Assembly (NCBI GenBank): GCA_963680875.1
Contig: OY804579.1
Location: 30,861,804-30,925,803 of the forward strand
Direction of reading: 5' to 3'
DNA: 64,000 bases
From: Bathymodiolus brooksi
Taxonomy: Eukaryota; Mollusca; Bivalvia; Mytilida; Modiolidae
Shown: one piece after another, positions 1-13,130 of the stretch
How positions within the stretch are numbered: position 1 is the stretch's first letter
Layout: the number at the start of each line of letters is the position of its first letter
Program-made: the position numbers and the translations under genes
Notes under the pieces: model-generated
What the model was told of the DNA's origin: nothing
What the model saw: only the letters and a program-made list of their open reading frames with translations
Databases searched by the model: none

Positions 1-1870
1 TGTGATAAAGAAGTGATTGTAACTACCAACTATCACGGCTACAACTATAGATGTGATAAAGTAGTGATTGTAACTACCAACTATCACGGCTATGACAACT
101 ATAGATGTGATAAAGTACTGATTGTAACTACCAACTGTCACGGCTACAACTATTGATGTGATAAAGTAATGTTTTTAACTACCAACTATCACGGCTACGA
201 CAACTATAGATGTGATAAAGTACAGATTGTAACTACCAACTATCAGGGCTATGACAACAATAGATGTGATAAAGTACTGATTGAAACTACCAACTATCAC
301 GGCTATGACAACTGTAGATGTGATAAAGTAGTGATTGTAACTACCAACTATCACGGCTATGACAACAATAGATGTGATAAAGTAGTGATTGTATCTACCA
401 ACTTTCACGGCTATGACAACTATAAATATGATAATGTACTGATTGTAACTACCAACTATCACGGCTACGACAACTGTAGATATAATAAAATACTGATTGT
501 AACTACCAACTATCACGGCTATGACAATTATAGATGTGATAAAGTACTGATTGTAACTACCAACTATCACGGCTATGAAAAATCTAAATGTGATAAAGTA
601 CTGATTGTAACTAACAACTATCACGGCTACGACAACTGTATATATGATAAAGCACTGATTGTAACTACCAACTATCACGGCTACGACAACCATTGATGTG
701 ATAAAGTACTGATTGTAACTACCAACTATCACGCTACGACAACTATTGATGTGATAAAGTACTGATTGTAACTACTAACTATCACGGCTACGACAACTAT
801 TGATGTGATAAAGTATTGATTGTAACTACCAACTATCACGGCTATGACATCTATATATGTGATAAAGTACTTATTATAACTACAAACTATCACGACTATG
901 ACAACTATAAATGTGAAAAAATAGTGATTGTAACTACCAACCGTCACGGCTATGACAACTATAGATGTGAAAAAGTACTGATTGTAACTACCAACTATCA
1001 CGGCTATGACATCTATTGGTGTGATAAAGTACTGATTGTAACTACCAACTATCACGGCTATGATAACTATAAATGTGATAAAGTACTGATTGTAACTACC
1101 AACTATCACGGCTATGACAACTATAGATGTGATAAAGTAGTGATTGTAACTACCAACTATCTCGGCTACAACTATAGATGTGATAAAGTAGTGATTTTAA
1201 CTACCAACTATCACGGCTATGACAACTGTAGATGTGATAAAGAAGTGATTGTAACTACCAACTATCACGGCTACAACTATAGATGTGATAAAGTAGTGAT
1301 TGTACCTACCAACTATCACGGCTATGACAACTATAGATGTGATAAAGTACTGATTGCAACTACCAACTCTCACGGCTACAACTATTGATGTGATAAAGTA
1401 CTGATTGTAACTACCAACTATCACGGCTACGACAACTATAGATGTGATAAAGTACTGATTGTAACTACCAACTATCACGGCTATGACAACAATAGATGTG
1501 ATAAAGTACTGATTGAAACTACCAACTATCACGGCTATGACAATTGTAGATGTGATAAAGTAGTGATTGTAACTACCAACTATCACGGCTATGACAACTA
1601 TAGATGTGATAAAGTAGTGATTGTATCTACCAACTTACACGGCTATGACAACTATTAATGTGATAATGTACTGATTATAACTACCAACTATCACGGCTAC
1701 GACAACTGTAGATGTGATAAAATACTGATTGTAACTACCAACTATCACGGCTATGACAATTATAGATGTGATAAAGTACTGATTGTAACTACCAACTATC
1801 ACGGCTATGAAAAATCTAGATGTGATAAAGTACTGATTGTAACTACCAACTATCACGGCTACGACAACTA
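1..1870. repeat. Zone A higher-order block A1, copy 1
   Basis: This block of about 35 monomers recurs at 5,102-7,025. The offset is 5,101 bp up to about position 1,130 and 5,155 bp after it, because copy 2 has one extra 54-bp monomer. Shared diagnostic variants include a GTAATGTTTTTAAC monomer at about 168, a GAAAAATCTA monomer at about 590, a CACGCTACGAC 53-bp monomer at 730, a TTGGTGTG/TTGATGTG difference at about 1,017, and an ACTTACACGG monomer at about 1,632. The left edge is the window edge, so the unit may begin further left. Related monomer orders also occur in zone B near 14.4-16.4 kb. Confidence 0.9.
82..112. other. Dyad (hairpin-capable) element of the monomer, representative copy
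   Basis: TATCAC at 82-87 is the exact reverse complement of GTGATA at 107-112. Nested inside, CTAT at 90-93 pairs with ATAG at 101-104, leaving the loop GACAACT (94-100) and a 2 x 2 mismatch (GG opposite AT). The same 31-nt arrangement recurs in consensus monomers throughout the window. Monomers ending TATTGATG break one inner pair, and 51-bp monomers change the inner stem. A cruciform, an RNA hairpin or a protein-binding dyad are all possible; none can be chosen from sequence. Confidence 0.6.
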
Positions 1871-1974
1871 TACATGTGATAAAGTACTGATTGTAACTAC
1901 CAACTATCACGCCTATGACAACTATAGATGTGATAAAGTAGTGATTGTAACTACAAACTATCACGGCTATGACA

Positions 1975-2510
1975 ACTATAGATGTGATAAAGTAGTGATT
2001 GTAACTACCAACTATCACGGCTATGACAACTATTGGTGTGATAAAGAAGTGATTGTAACTACCAACTATCACGGCTATGACAACTATGAATGTGATAAAG
2101 AAGTGATTGTAACTACCAACTATCACGGCTATGACAACTATAGATGTGATAAAGTACCGATTGTAACAACCTACTATCACGGCTATGACAACTATAGATG
2201 TGATAAAGAAGTGATTGTAACTACTAACTATCACGCTATGATAACTATAAATGTGATAAAGTACTGATTGCAACAACCAACTATCACGGGTATGACAACT
2301 AAGGATGTGATAAAGTACTGATTGTAGCTACCAACTATCAAGGCTACAACTATAGATTAGATAAAGTACTGATTGTAACTACCAACTATCACGGCTATGA
2401 CAACTATTGATGTGATAAAGAAGTGATTGTAACTACCAACTATCATGGCTATGACAACTATTGATGTGATAAAGTACTGATTGTAACTACCAACTATCAC
2501 GGCTATGATA
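1975..2510. repeat. 536-bp higher-order repeat, copy 1
   Basis: Copy 1 of a tandem pair; position 1,995 aligns with 2,531 and 2,276 with 2,812, an offset of 536 bp. The unit is ten monomers: eight of standard length, one 53-bp (CACGCTATG) and one 51-bp (AAGGCTACAAC). Both copies carry the rare ACAACCTACTATCAC, GATTGCAACAACC and TATAGATTAGAT variants, which mark them as one recent event. Confidence 0.85.
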
Positions 2511-3046
2511 ACCATAGATGTGATAAAGTAGTGATTGTAACTACCAACTATCACGGCTATGACAACTATTGGTGTGATAAAGAAGTGATTGTAACTACCA
2601 ACTATCACGGCTATGACAACTATGAATGTGATAAAGAAGTGATTGTAACTACCAACTATCACGGCTATGACAACTATAGATGTGATAAAGTACCGATTGT
2701 AACAACCTACTATCACGGCTATGACAACTATAGATGTGATAAAGAAGTGATTGTAACTACCAACTATCACGCTATGATAACTATAAATGTGATAAAGTAC
2801 TGATTGCAACAACCAACTATCACGGGTATGACAACTAAGGATGTGATAAAGTACTGATTGTAGCTACCAACTATCAAGGCTACAACTATAGATTAGATAA
2901 AGTACTGATTGTAACTACCAACTATCACGGCTATGACAACTATTGATGTGATAAAGAAGTGATTGTAACTACCAACTATCATGGCTATGACAACTATTGA
3001 TGTGATAAAGTACTGATTGTAACTACCAACTATCACGGCTATGATA
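2511..3046. repeat. 536-bp higher-order repeat, copy 2
   Basis: Second copy, directly abutting the first. Similarity ends near 3,046, where copy 2 reads ATAACTATAAATGCG and copy 1 reads ATAACCATAGATG at 2,510. From there copy 2 passes into the next higher-order repeat. Confidence 0.85.
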
Positions 3047-4044
3047 ACTATAAATGCGATAAAGTACTGATTGTAACTACCAACTATCATGCACGGCTAT
3101 GACATCTATTGATGTGATAAAGTACTGATTGTAAATACCAACTATCACGGCTATGATAACTATAAATGTGATAAAGTACTGATTGTAACAACCAACTATC
3201 ACGGGTATGACAACTAAAGATGTGATAAAGTACTGATTGTAACTACCAACTATCAAGGCTACAACTATAGATGTGATAAAGTAGTGATTGTAACTACCAA
3301 CTATCACGGCTATTACAACTATATATGTGATAAAGAAGTGATTGTAACTACCAACTATCACGGCAACAACTATAGATGTGATAAAGTTGTGATTGTAACT
3401 ACCAACTATCACGGCTATGACAACTATAGATATGAAAAAGAAGTGATTGTAACTACCAACTATCGCAGCTATGACAACTATAGATGTGATAAAGAAGTGA
3501 TTGTAACTACCAACTATCACGGCTATGACAACTATAGATGTGATAAAATACTGATTGTAACTACCAACTATCACGGCTATGACAACAATAGATGTGATTA
3601 AGAAGTGATTGTAACTACCAACTATCATGGCTATGACAACTATTGATGTGATAAAGTACTGATTGTAACTACCAACTATCACGGCTATGATAACAATAAA
3701 TGTGATAAAGTACTGATTGTAACTACCAACTATCATGCACGGCTATGACATCTATAGATGTGATAAAGTACTGATTGTAACTACCAACTATCACGGCTAT
3801 GATAACTATAAATGTGATAAAGTACTGATTGTAACAACCAACTATCACGGGTATGACAAATATAGATGTGATAAAGATCTGATTGTAACTACCAACTATC
3901 ACGGCTACAACTATAGATGTGATAAAGTAGTGATTGTAACTACCAACTATCACAGCTATGACAACTATCGATGTGATAAAGAAGTGATTGTAACTACCAA
4001 CTATCACGGCTACAACTATAGATGTGATAAAGTAGTGATTGTAA
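2915..4044. repeat. 1,130-bp higher-order repeat, copy 1
   Basis: Tandem pair with an offset of 1,130 bp (3,284 aligns with 4,414 and 3,601 with 4,731). The unit contains two 58-bp CATGCACGG monomers, at about 3,088 and 3,734, splitting it into 646- and 484-bp sub-blocks. It also carries a TATTACAACTATATATG monomer, a TATCGCAGCTATG monomer and a GATGTGATTAAG variant. The first part overlaps the end of the 536-bp pair, so the two amplifications share sequence. Confidence 0.88.
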
Positions 4045-5174
4045 CTACCAACTATCACGGCTATGACAACTATTGATGTGATAAAGAAGTGATTGTAACT
4101 ACCAACTATCATGGCTATGACAACTATTGATGTGATAAAGTACTGATTGTAACTACCAACTATCACGGCTATGATAACTATAAATGCGATAAAGTACTGA
4201 TTGTAACTACCAACTATCATGCACGGCTATGACATCTATTGATGTGATAAAGTACTGATTGTAAATACCAACTATCACGGCTATGATAACTATAAATGTG
4301 ATAAAGTACTGATTGTAACAACCAACTATCACGGGTATGACAACTAAAGATGTGATAAAGTACTGATTGTAACTACCAACTATCAAGGCTACAACTATAG
4401 ATGTGATAAAGTAGTGATTGTAACTACCAACTATCACGGCTATTACAACTATATATGTGATAAAGAAGTGATTGTAACTACCAACTATCACGGCAACAAC
4501 TATAGATGTGATAAAGTTGTGATTGTAACTACCAACTATCACGGCTATGACAACTATAGATATGAAAAAGAAGTGATTGTAACTACCAACTATCGCAGCT
4601 ATGACAACTATAGATGTGATAAAGAAGTGATTGTAACTACCAACTATCACGGCTATGACAACTATAGATGTGATAAAATACTGATTGTAACTACCAACTA
4701 TCACGGCTATGACAACTATAGATGTGATTAAGAAGTGATTGTAACTACCAACTATCATGGCTATGACAACTATTGATGTGATAAAGTACTGATTGTAACT
4801 ACCAACTATCACGGCTATGATAACAATAAATGTGATAAAGTACTGATTGTAACTACCAACTATCATGCACGGCTATGACATCTATAGATGTGATAAAGTA
4901 CTGATTGTAACTACCAACTATCACGGCTATGATAACTATAAATGTGATAAAGTACTGATTGTAACAACCAACTATCACGGGTATGACAACTATAGATGTG
5001 ATAAAGAACTGATTGTAACTACCAACTATCACGGCTACAACTATAGATGTGATAAAGTAGTGATTGTAACTACCAACTATCACAGCTATGACAACTATCG
5101 ATGTGATAAAGAAGTGATTGTAACTACCAACTATCACGGCTACAACTATAGATGTGATAAAGTAGTGATTGTAA
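4045..5174. repeat. 1,130-bp higher-order repeat, copy 2
   Basis: Second copy, with CATGCACGG monomers at about 4,218 and 4,864. Differences from copy 1 are few, for example AACAATAG at about 3,587 versus AACTATAG at about 4,717, and GATAAAGATCTG versus GATAAAGAACTG near 3,870/5,000. Around 5,100-5,175 it merges into the second copy of block A1. Confidence 0.87.
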
Positions 5175-7025
5175 CTACCAACTATCACGGCTATGACAAC
5201 TATAGATGTGATAAAGTACTGATTGTAACTACCAACTGTCACGGCTACAACTATTGATGTGATAAAGTAATGTTTTTAACTACCAACTATCACGGCTACG
5301 ACAACTATAGATGTGATAAAGTACAGATTGTAACTACCAACTATCAGGGCTATGACAACAATAGATGTGATAAAGTACTGATTGAAACTACCAACTATCA
5401 CGGCTATGACAACTGTAGATGTGATAAAGTAGTGATTGTAACTACCAACTATCACGGCTATGACAACAATAGATGTGATAAAGTAGTGATTGTATCTACC
5501 AACTTTCACGGCTATGACAACTATAAATATGATAATGTACTGATTGTAACTACCAACTATCACGGCTACGACAACTGTAGATATAATAAAATACTGATTG
5601 TAATCACCAACTATCACGGCTATGACAATTATAGATGTGATAAAGTACTGATTGTAACTACCAACTATCACGGCTATGAAAAATCTAAATGTGATAAAGT
5701 ACTGATTGTAACTAACAACTATCACGGCTACGACAACTGTATATATGATAAAGCACTGATTGTAACTACCAACTATCACGGCTACGACAACCATTGATGT
5801 GATAAAGTACTGATTGTAACTACCAACTATCACGCTACGACAACTATTGATGTGATAAAGTACTGATTGTAACTACTAACTATCACGGCTACGACAACTA
5901 TTGATGTGATAAAGTACTGATTGTAACTACCAACTATCACGGCTATGACATCTATATATGTGATAAAGTACTTATTATAACTACAAACTATCACGACTAT
6001 GACAACTATAAATGTGAAAAAATAGTGATTGTAACTACCAACCGTCACGGCTATGACAACTATAGATGTGAAAAAGTACTGATTGTAACTACCAACTATC
6101 ACGGCTATGACATCTATTGATGTGATAAAGTACTGATTGTAACTACCAACTATCACGGCTATGATAACTATAAATGTGATAAAGTACTGATTGTAACTAC
6201 CAACTATCACGGCTATGACAACTATAGATGTGATAAAGTACTGATTGTAACTACCAACTATCACGGCTATGACAACTATAGATGTGATAAAGTAGTGATT
6301 GTAACTACCAACTATCTCGGCTACAACAATAGATGTGATAAAGTAGTGATTTTAACTACCAACTATCACGGCTATGACAACTGTAGATGTGATAAAGAAG
6401 TGATTGTAACTACCAACTATCACGGCTACAACTATAGATGTGATAAAGTAGTGATTGTACCTACCAACTATCACGGCTATGACAACTATAGATGTGATAA
6501 AGTACTGATTGCAACTACCAACTCTCACGGCAACAACTATTGATGTGATAAAGTACTGATTGTAACTACCAACTATCACGGCTACGACAACTATAGATGT
6601 GATAAAGTACTGATTGTAACTACCAACTATCACGGCTATGACAACAATAGATGTGATAAAGTACTGATTGAAACTACCAACTATCACGGCTATGACAATT
6701 GTAGATGTGATAAAGTAGTGATTGTAACTACCAACTATCACGGCTATGACAACTATAGATGTGATAAAGTAGTGATTGTATCTACCAACTTACACGGCTA
6801 TGACAACTATTAATGTGATAATGTACTGATTATAACTACCTACTATCACGGCTACGACAACTGTAGATGTGATAAAATACTGATTGTAACTACCAACTAT
6901 CACGGCTATGACAATAATAGATGTGATAAAGTACTGATTGTAACTACCAACTATCACGGCTATGAAAAATCTAGATGTGATAAAGTACTGATTGTAACTA
7001 CCAACTATCACGGCTACGACAACTG
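5102..7025. repeat. Zone A higher-order block A1, copy 2
   Basis: Copy of 1-1,870 with one additional 54-bp monomer near 6,230-6,285. Point differences are sparse, such as GTAATCACC at about 5,602 where copy 1 reads GTAACTACC. Similarity ends near 7,025, where this copy reads ACAACTGTAGATG and copy 1 reads ACAACTATACATG. Confidence 0.9.
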
Positions 7026-8349
7026 TAGATGTGATAAAGTACTGATTGTAACAACCAACTATCACGGCTACGACAACCATTGATGTGATAAAGTACTGAT
7101 TGTAGCTACTAACTATCACGGCTACGACAACTATTGATGTGATAAAGTACTGATTGTAACTACCAACTGTCACGGCTATGACATCTATATATGTGATAAA
7201 GTACTTATTATGACTACCAACTATCACGACTATGACAACTATCAAGGTGAAAAAATAGTGATTGTAACTACTAACTGTCACGGCTATGACAACTATAGAT
7301 GTGATAAAGTACTGATTGTAACTACCAACTATCACGGCTACTACTAAAGATGTGATAAAGTAGTGATTGTAACTACGAACTATCACGGCTATGACAACTA
7401 TAGATGTGATAAAGTACTGATTGTAACTACCAACTATCACGGCTACAACTATAGATGTGATAAAGTACTGATTGTAACTACCAACTATCACCGCTATGAA
7501 AACTATAGATGTTGTAAGGTACTGATTGTAACTACCAACTATCACGGCTACGACAACTATAGATGTGATAAAGTACTGATTGTAACTACCAACTTTGACT
7601 GCTATAACAACTATAGATGTGATAAAGTACTGATTGAAACTACCAACTATCACGACTATGGCAACTGTAGATGTGATAAAGTAGTGATTGTAACTACCAA
7701 ATATCACGGCTATGACAACTACAGATGTGATAAAGTAGTGATCGTAACTACCAACTATCACGGCTATGACAACTGTAGATGTGATAAAGTAGTGATTGTA
7801 ACTACCAACTATCACGGCTATGACAACTGTAGATGTGATAAAGTAGTAATTGTAACTACCAACTATCACGGCTATGACAACTATTGATGTGATAAAGTAC
7901 TGATTGTAGCTACCAACTATCAAGGCTACAACTATAGATGTGATAAAGTACTGATTGTAACTACCAACTATCACGGCTATGACAATTATAGATGTGATAA
8001 AGTACTGATTGTAACTACCAACTATCACGGCTATGACAACTATTGATGTGATAAAGAAGTGATTGTAACTACCAACTATCATGGCTATGACAACTATTGA
8101 TGTGATAAAGTACTGATTGTAACTACCAACTATCACGGCTATGATAACTATAAATGCGATAAAGTACTGATTGTAACTACCAACTATCATGCACGGCTAT
8201 GACATCTATTGATGTGATAAAGTACTGATTGTAACTACCAACTATCACGGCTATGATAACTATAAATGTGATAAAGTACTGATTGTAACAACCAACTATC
8301 ACGGGTATGACAACTAAAGATGTGATAAAGTACTGATTGTAACTACCAA
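6627..8349. repeat. 1,723-bp higher-order repeat, copy 1
   Basis: First member of a tandem pair (6,783 aligns with 8,506, offset 1,723; 7,363 aligns with 8,924, offset 1,561). Diagnostic monomers are TTACACGGCTATG, GAAAAATCTAG, AACTATCAAGGTGAAAAAATAG, ATCACCGCTATGAAAAC with TGTTGTAAGG, and AACTTTGACTGCTATAAC. It ends with the 58-bp CATGCACGG monomer at about 8,188 plus three monomers. The left third overlaps block A1 copy 2. Confidence 0.86.
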
Positions 8350-9910
8350 CTATCACGGCTATGACAATAATAGATGTGATAAAGTACTGATTGAAACTAC
8401 CAACTATCACGGCTATGACAATTGTAGATGTGATAAAGTAGTGATTGTAACTACCAACTATCACGGCTATGACAACTATAGATGTGATAAAGTAGTGATT
8501 GTATCTACCAACTTACACGGCTAAGACAACTATTAATGTGATAATGTACTGATTATAACTACCTACTATCACGGCTACGACAACTGTAGATGTGATAAAA
8601 TACTGATTGTAACTACCAACTATCACGGCTATGACAATAATAGATGTGATAAAGTACTGATTGTAACTACCAACTATCACGGCTATGAAAAATCTAGATG
8701 TGATAAAGTACTGATTGTAACTACCAACTGTCACGGCTATGACATCTATATATGTGATAAAGTACTTATTATGACTACCAACTATCACGGCTATGACAAC
8801 TATCAAGGTGAAAAAATAGTGATTGTAACTACTAACTGTCACGGCTATGACAACTATAGATGTGATAAAGTACTGATTGTAACTACCAACTATCACGGCT
8901 ACTACTAAAGATGTGATAAAGTAGTGATTGTAACTACGAACTATCACGGCTATGACAACTATAGATGTGATAAAGTACTGATTGTAACTACCAACTATCA
9001 CGGCTACAACAATAGATGTGATAAAGTACTGATTGTAACTACCAACTATCACCGCTATGAAAACTATAGATGTTGTAAGGTACTGATTGTAACTACCAAC
9101 TATCACGGCTACGACAACTATAGATGTGATAAAGTACTGATTGTAACTACCAACTTTGACTGCTATAGCAACTATAGATGTGATAAAGTACTGATTGAAA
9201 CTACCAACTATCACGACTATGGCAACTGTAGATGTGATAAAGTAGTGATTGTAACTACCAAATATCACGGCTATGACAACTACAGATGTGATAAAGTAGT
9301 GATCGTAACTACCAACTATCACGGCTATGACAACTGTAGATGTGATAAAGTAGTGATTGTAACTACCAACTATCACGGCTATGACAACTGTAGATGTGAT
9401 AAAGTAGTGATTGTAACTACCAACTATCACGGCTATGACAACTATTGATGTGATAAAGTACTGATTGTAGCTACCAACTATCAAGGTTACAACTATAGAT
9501 GTGATAAAGTACTGATTGTAACTACCAACTATCACGGCTATGACAATTATAGATGTGATAAAGTACTGATTGTAACTACCAACTATCACGGCTATGACAA
9601 CTATTGATGTGATAAAGAAGTGATTGTAACTACCAACTATCATGGCTATGACAACTATTGATGTGATAAAGTACTGATTGTAACTACCAACTATCACGGC
9701 TATGATAACTATAATTGCGATAAAGTACTGATTGTAACTACCAACTATCATGCACGGCTATGACATCTATTGATGTGATAAAGTACTGATTGTAACTACC
9801 AACTATCACGGCTATGATAACTATAAATGTGATAAAGTACTGATTGTAACAACCAACTATCACGGGTATGACAACTAAAGATGTGATAAAGTACTGATTG
9901 TAACTACCAA
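8350..9910. repeat. 1,561-bp higher-order repeat, copy 2 (three monomers shorter)
   Basis: Second member of the pair, 162 bp shorter because exactly three consecutive monomers present near 7,010-7,170 in copy 1 are absent. The same diagnostic variants are present, including TGTTGTAAGG at about 9,071 and TTTGACTGCTATAGC at about 9,163. Divergence begins near 9,911, where this side turns to ATCAAGGCTACAAC and copy 1 continues with TATCACGGCTATG. Confidence 0.86.
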
Positions 9911-12900
9911 CTATCAAGGCTACAACTATAGATGTGATAAAGTAGTGATTGTAACTACCAACTATCACGGCTATTACAACTATATATGTGATAAAGAAGT
10001 GATTGTAACTACCAACTATCACGGCTACAACTATAGATGTGATAAAGTTGTGATTGTAACTACCAACTATCACGCTATGACAACTATAGATGTGAAAAAG
10101 AAGTGATTGTAACTACCAACTATCGCAGCTATGACAACTATAGATGTGATAAAGAAGTGATTGTAACTACCAACTATCACGGCTATGACAACTATAGATG
10201 TGATAAAATACTGATTGTAACTACCAACTATCACGGCTATGACAACTATAGATGTGATAAAGAAGTGATTGTAACTACCAACTATCATGGCTATGACAAC
10301 TATTGATGTGATAAAGTACTGATTGTAACTACCAAATATCACGGCTATGACAACTACAGATGTGATAAAGTAGTGATCGTAACTACCAACTATCACGGCT
10401 ATGACAACTGTAGATGTGATAAAGTAGTGATTGTAACTACCAACTATCACGGCTATGACAACTGTAGATGTGATAAAGTAGTAATTGTAACTACCAACTA
10501 TCACGGCTATGACAACAATAGATGTGATAAAGAAGTGATTGTAACTACCAGCTATCACGGCTATGATAACTATAAATGTGATAAAGTACTGATTGTAACA
10601 ACCAACTATCACGGGTATGACAACTAAAGATGTGATAAAGTACTGATTGTAGCTACCAACTATCAAGGCTACAACTATAGATGTGATAAAGTACTGATTG
10701 TAACTACCAACTATCACGGCTATGACAACTATAGATGTGATAAAGTACTGATTGTAACTACCAACTATCACGGCTATGACAACTATTGATGTGATAAAGA
10801 AGTGATTGTAACTACCAACTATCATGGCTATGACAACTATTGATGTGATAAAGTACTGATTGTAACTACCAACTATCACGGCTATGATAACTATAAATGC
10901 GATAAAGTACTGATTGTAACTACCAACTATCATGCCCGGCTATGACATCTATTGATGTGATAAAGTACTGATTGTAACTACCAACTATCACGGCTATGAT
11001 AACTATAAATGTGATAAAGTACTGATTGTAACAACCAACTATCACGGGTATGACAACTAAAGATGTGATAAAGTACTGATTGTAACTACCAACTATCAAG
11101 GCTACAACTATAGATGTGATAAAGTAGTGATTGTAACTACCAACTATCACGGCTATTACAACTATATATGTGATAAAGAAGTGATTGTAACTACAAACTA
11201 TCACGGCTACAACTATAGATGTGATAAAGTAGTGATTGTAACTACCAACTATCACGGCTATGACAACTATAGATGTGAAAAAGAAATGATTGTAACTACC
11301 AACTATCGCAGCTATGACAACTATAGATGTGATAAAGAAGTGATTGTAACTACCAACTATCACGGCTATGACAACTATAGATGTGATAAAATACTGATTG
11401 TAACTACCAACTATCACGGCTATGACAACAATAGATGTGATAAAGAAGTGATTGTAACTACCAACTATCATGGCTATGACAACTATTGATGTGATAAAGT
11501 ACTGATTGTAACTACCAACTATCACGGCTATGATAACAATAAATGTGATAAAGTACTGATTGTAACTACCAACTATCATGCACGGCTATGACATCTATTG
11601 ATGTGATAAAGTACTGATTGTAACTACCAACTATCACGGCTATGATAACTATAAATGTGATAAAGTACTGATTGTAACAACCAACTATCACGGGTATGAC
11701 AACTATAGATGTGATAAAGAACTGATTGTAACTACCAACTATCACGGCTACAACTATAGATGTGATAAAGTAGTGATTGTAGCTACCAACTATCACGGCT
11801 ATGACAACTATCGATGTGATAAAGAAGTGATTGTAACTACCAACTATCACGGCTACAACTATAGATGTGATAAAGTTGTGATTGTAACTACCAACTATCA
11901 CGGCTATGACAACTATAGATTTGATAAAGTACCGATTGTAACTACCAACTATCACGGCTATGACAACTATAGATGTGATAAAGTACTGATTGTAACTACC
12001 AACTATCACGGCTATGACAACTATTGATGTGATAAAGAAGTGATTGTAACTACCAACTATCATGGCTATGACAACTATTGATGTGATAAAGTACTGATTG
12101 TAACTACCAACTATCACGGCTATGATAACTATAAATGCGATAAAGTACTGATTGTAACTACCAACTATCATGCACGGCTATGACATCTATTGATGTGATA
12201 AAGTACTGATTGTAACTACCAACTATCACGCTATGATAACTATAAATGTGATAAAGTACTGATTGTAACTACCAACTATCAAGGCTACAACTATAGATGT
12301 GATAAAGTAGTGATTGTAACTACCAACTATCACAGCTATTACCACTATATATGTGATAAAGAAGTGATTGTAACTACCAACTATCACGGCTACAACTATA
12401 GATGTGATAAAGTAGTGATTGTAACTACCAACTATCACGGCTATGACAACTATAGATGTGAAAAAGAAATGATTGTAACTACCAACTATCGCAGCTATGA
12501 CAACTATAGATGTGATAAAATACTGATTGTAACTACCAACTATCACGGCTATGAAAACTATTGATGTGATAAAGAAGTGATTGTAACTACCAACTATCAT
12601 GGCTATGACAACTATTGATGTGATAAAGTACTGATTGTAACTACCAACTATCACGGCTATGATAACAATAAATGTGATAAAGTACTGATTGTAACTACCA
12701 ACTATCATGCACGGCTATGACATCTATTGATGTGATAAAGTACTGATTGTAACTACCAACTATCACGGCTATGATAACTATAAATGTGATAAAGTACTGA
12801 TTGTAACAACCAACTATCACGGGTATGACAACTATAGATGTGATAAAGAACTGATTGTAACTACCAACTATCACGGCTACAACTATAGATGTGATAAAGT

Positions 12901-13130
12901 AGTGATTGTAACTACCAACTATCACGGCTATGACAACTATCGATGCGATAAAGAAGTGATTGTAACTACCAACTATCACGGCTACAACTATAGATGTGAT
13001 AAAGTAGTGATTGTAACTACCAACTATCACGGCTATGACAACTATAGATGTGATAAAGTACTGATTGTAACTACCAACTATCACGGCTACGACAACTATA
13101 GATGTGATAAAGTACAGATTGTAACTACCA
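9911..13130. repeat. Mosaic of short CATGCA-marked higher-order repeats
   Basis: About 60 monomers punctuated by 58-bp CATGCACGG monomers at about 10,931 (as CATGCCCGG), 11,577, 12,169 and 12,706, and flanked by ones at 9,749 and 13,460. Spacings are 646, 592, 537 and 754 bp, so sub-blocks differ by whole monomers. The piece at about 10,331-10,500 carries ACCAAATATCACGG and GTGATCGTAAC variants otherwise found near 7,695 and 9,255, suggesting that part of the 1.7-kb repeat was copied into this block. Two 53-bp monomers lie at about 10,070 and 12,229. No gene or RNA feature seen. Confidence 0.8.

Noticed and set aside
169..183. GTAATGTTTTTAAC T-run at about 168 (and at about 5,270) as a Pol III terminator or start site
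   Set aside because: It is a variant of the monomer's GTACTGATTGTAAC segment, shared by the two copies of block A1, with no A or B box or other transcription signal near it.
3000..5200. Insertion element marked by CATGCA
   Set aside because: The extra sequence is only 4 bp inside an otherwise normal monomer, with no terminal repeats or target-site duplication beyond the monomer itself.
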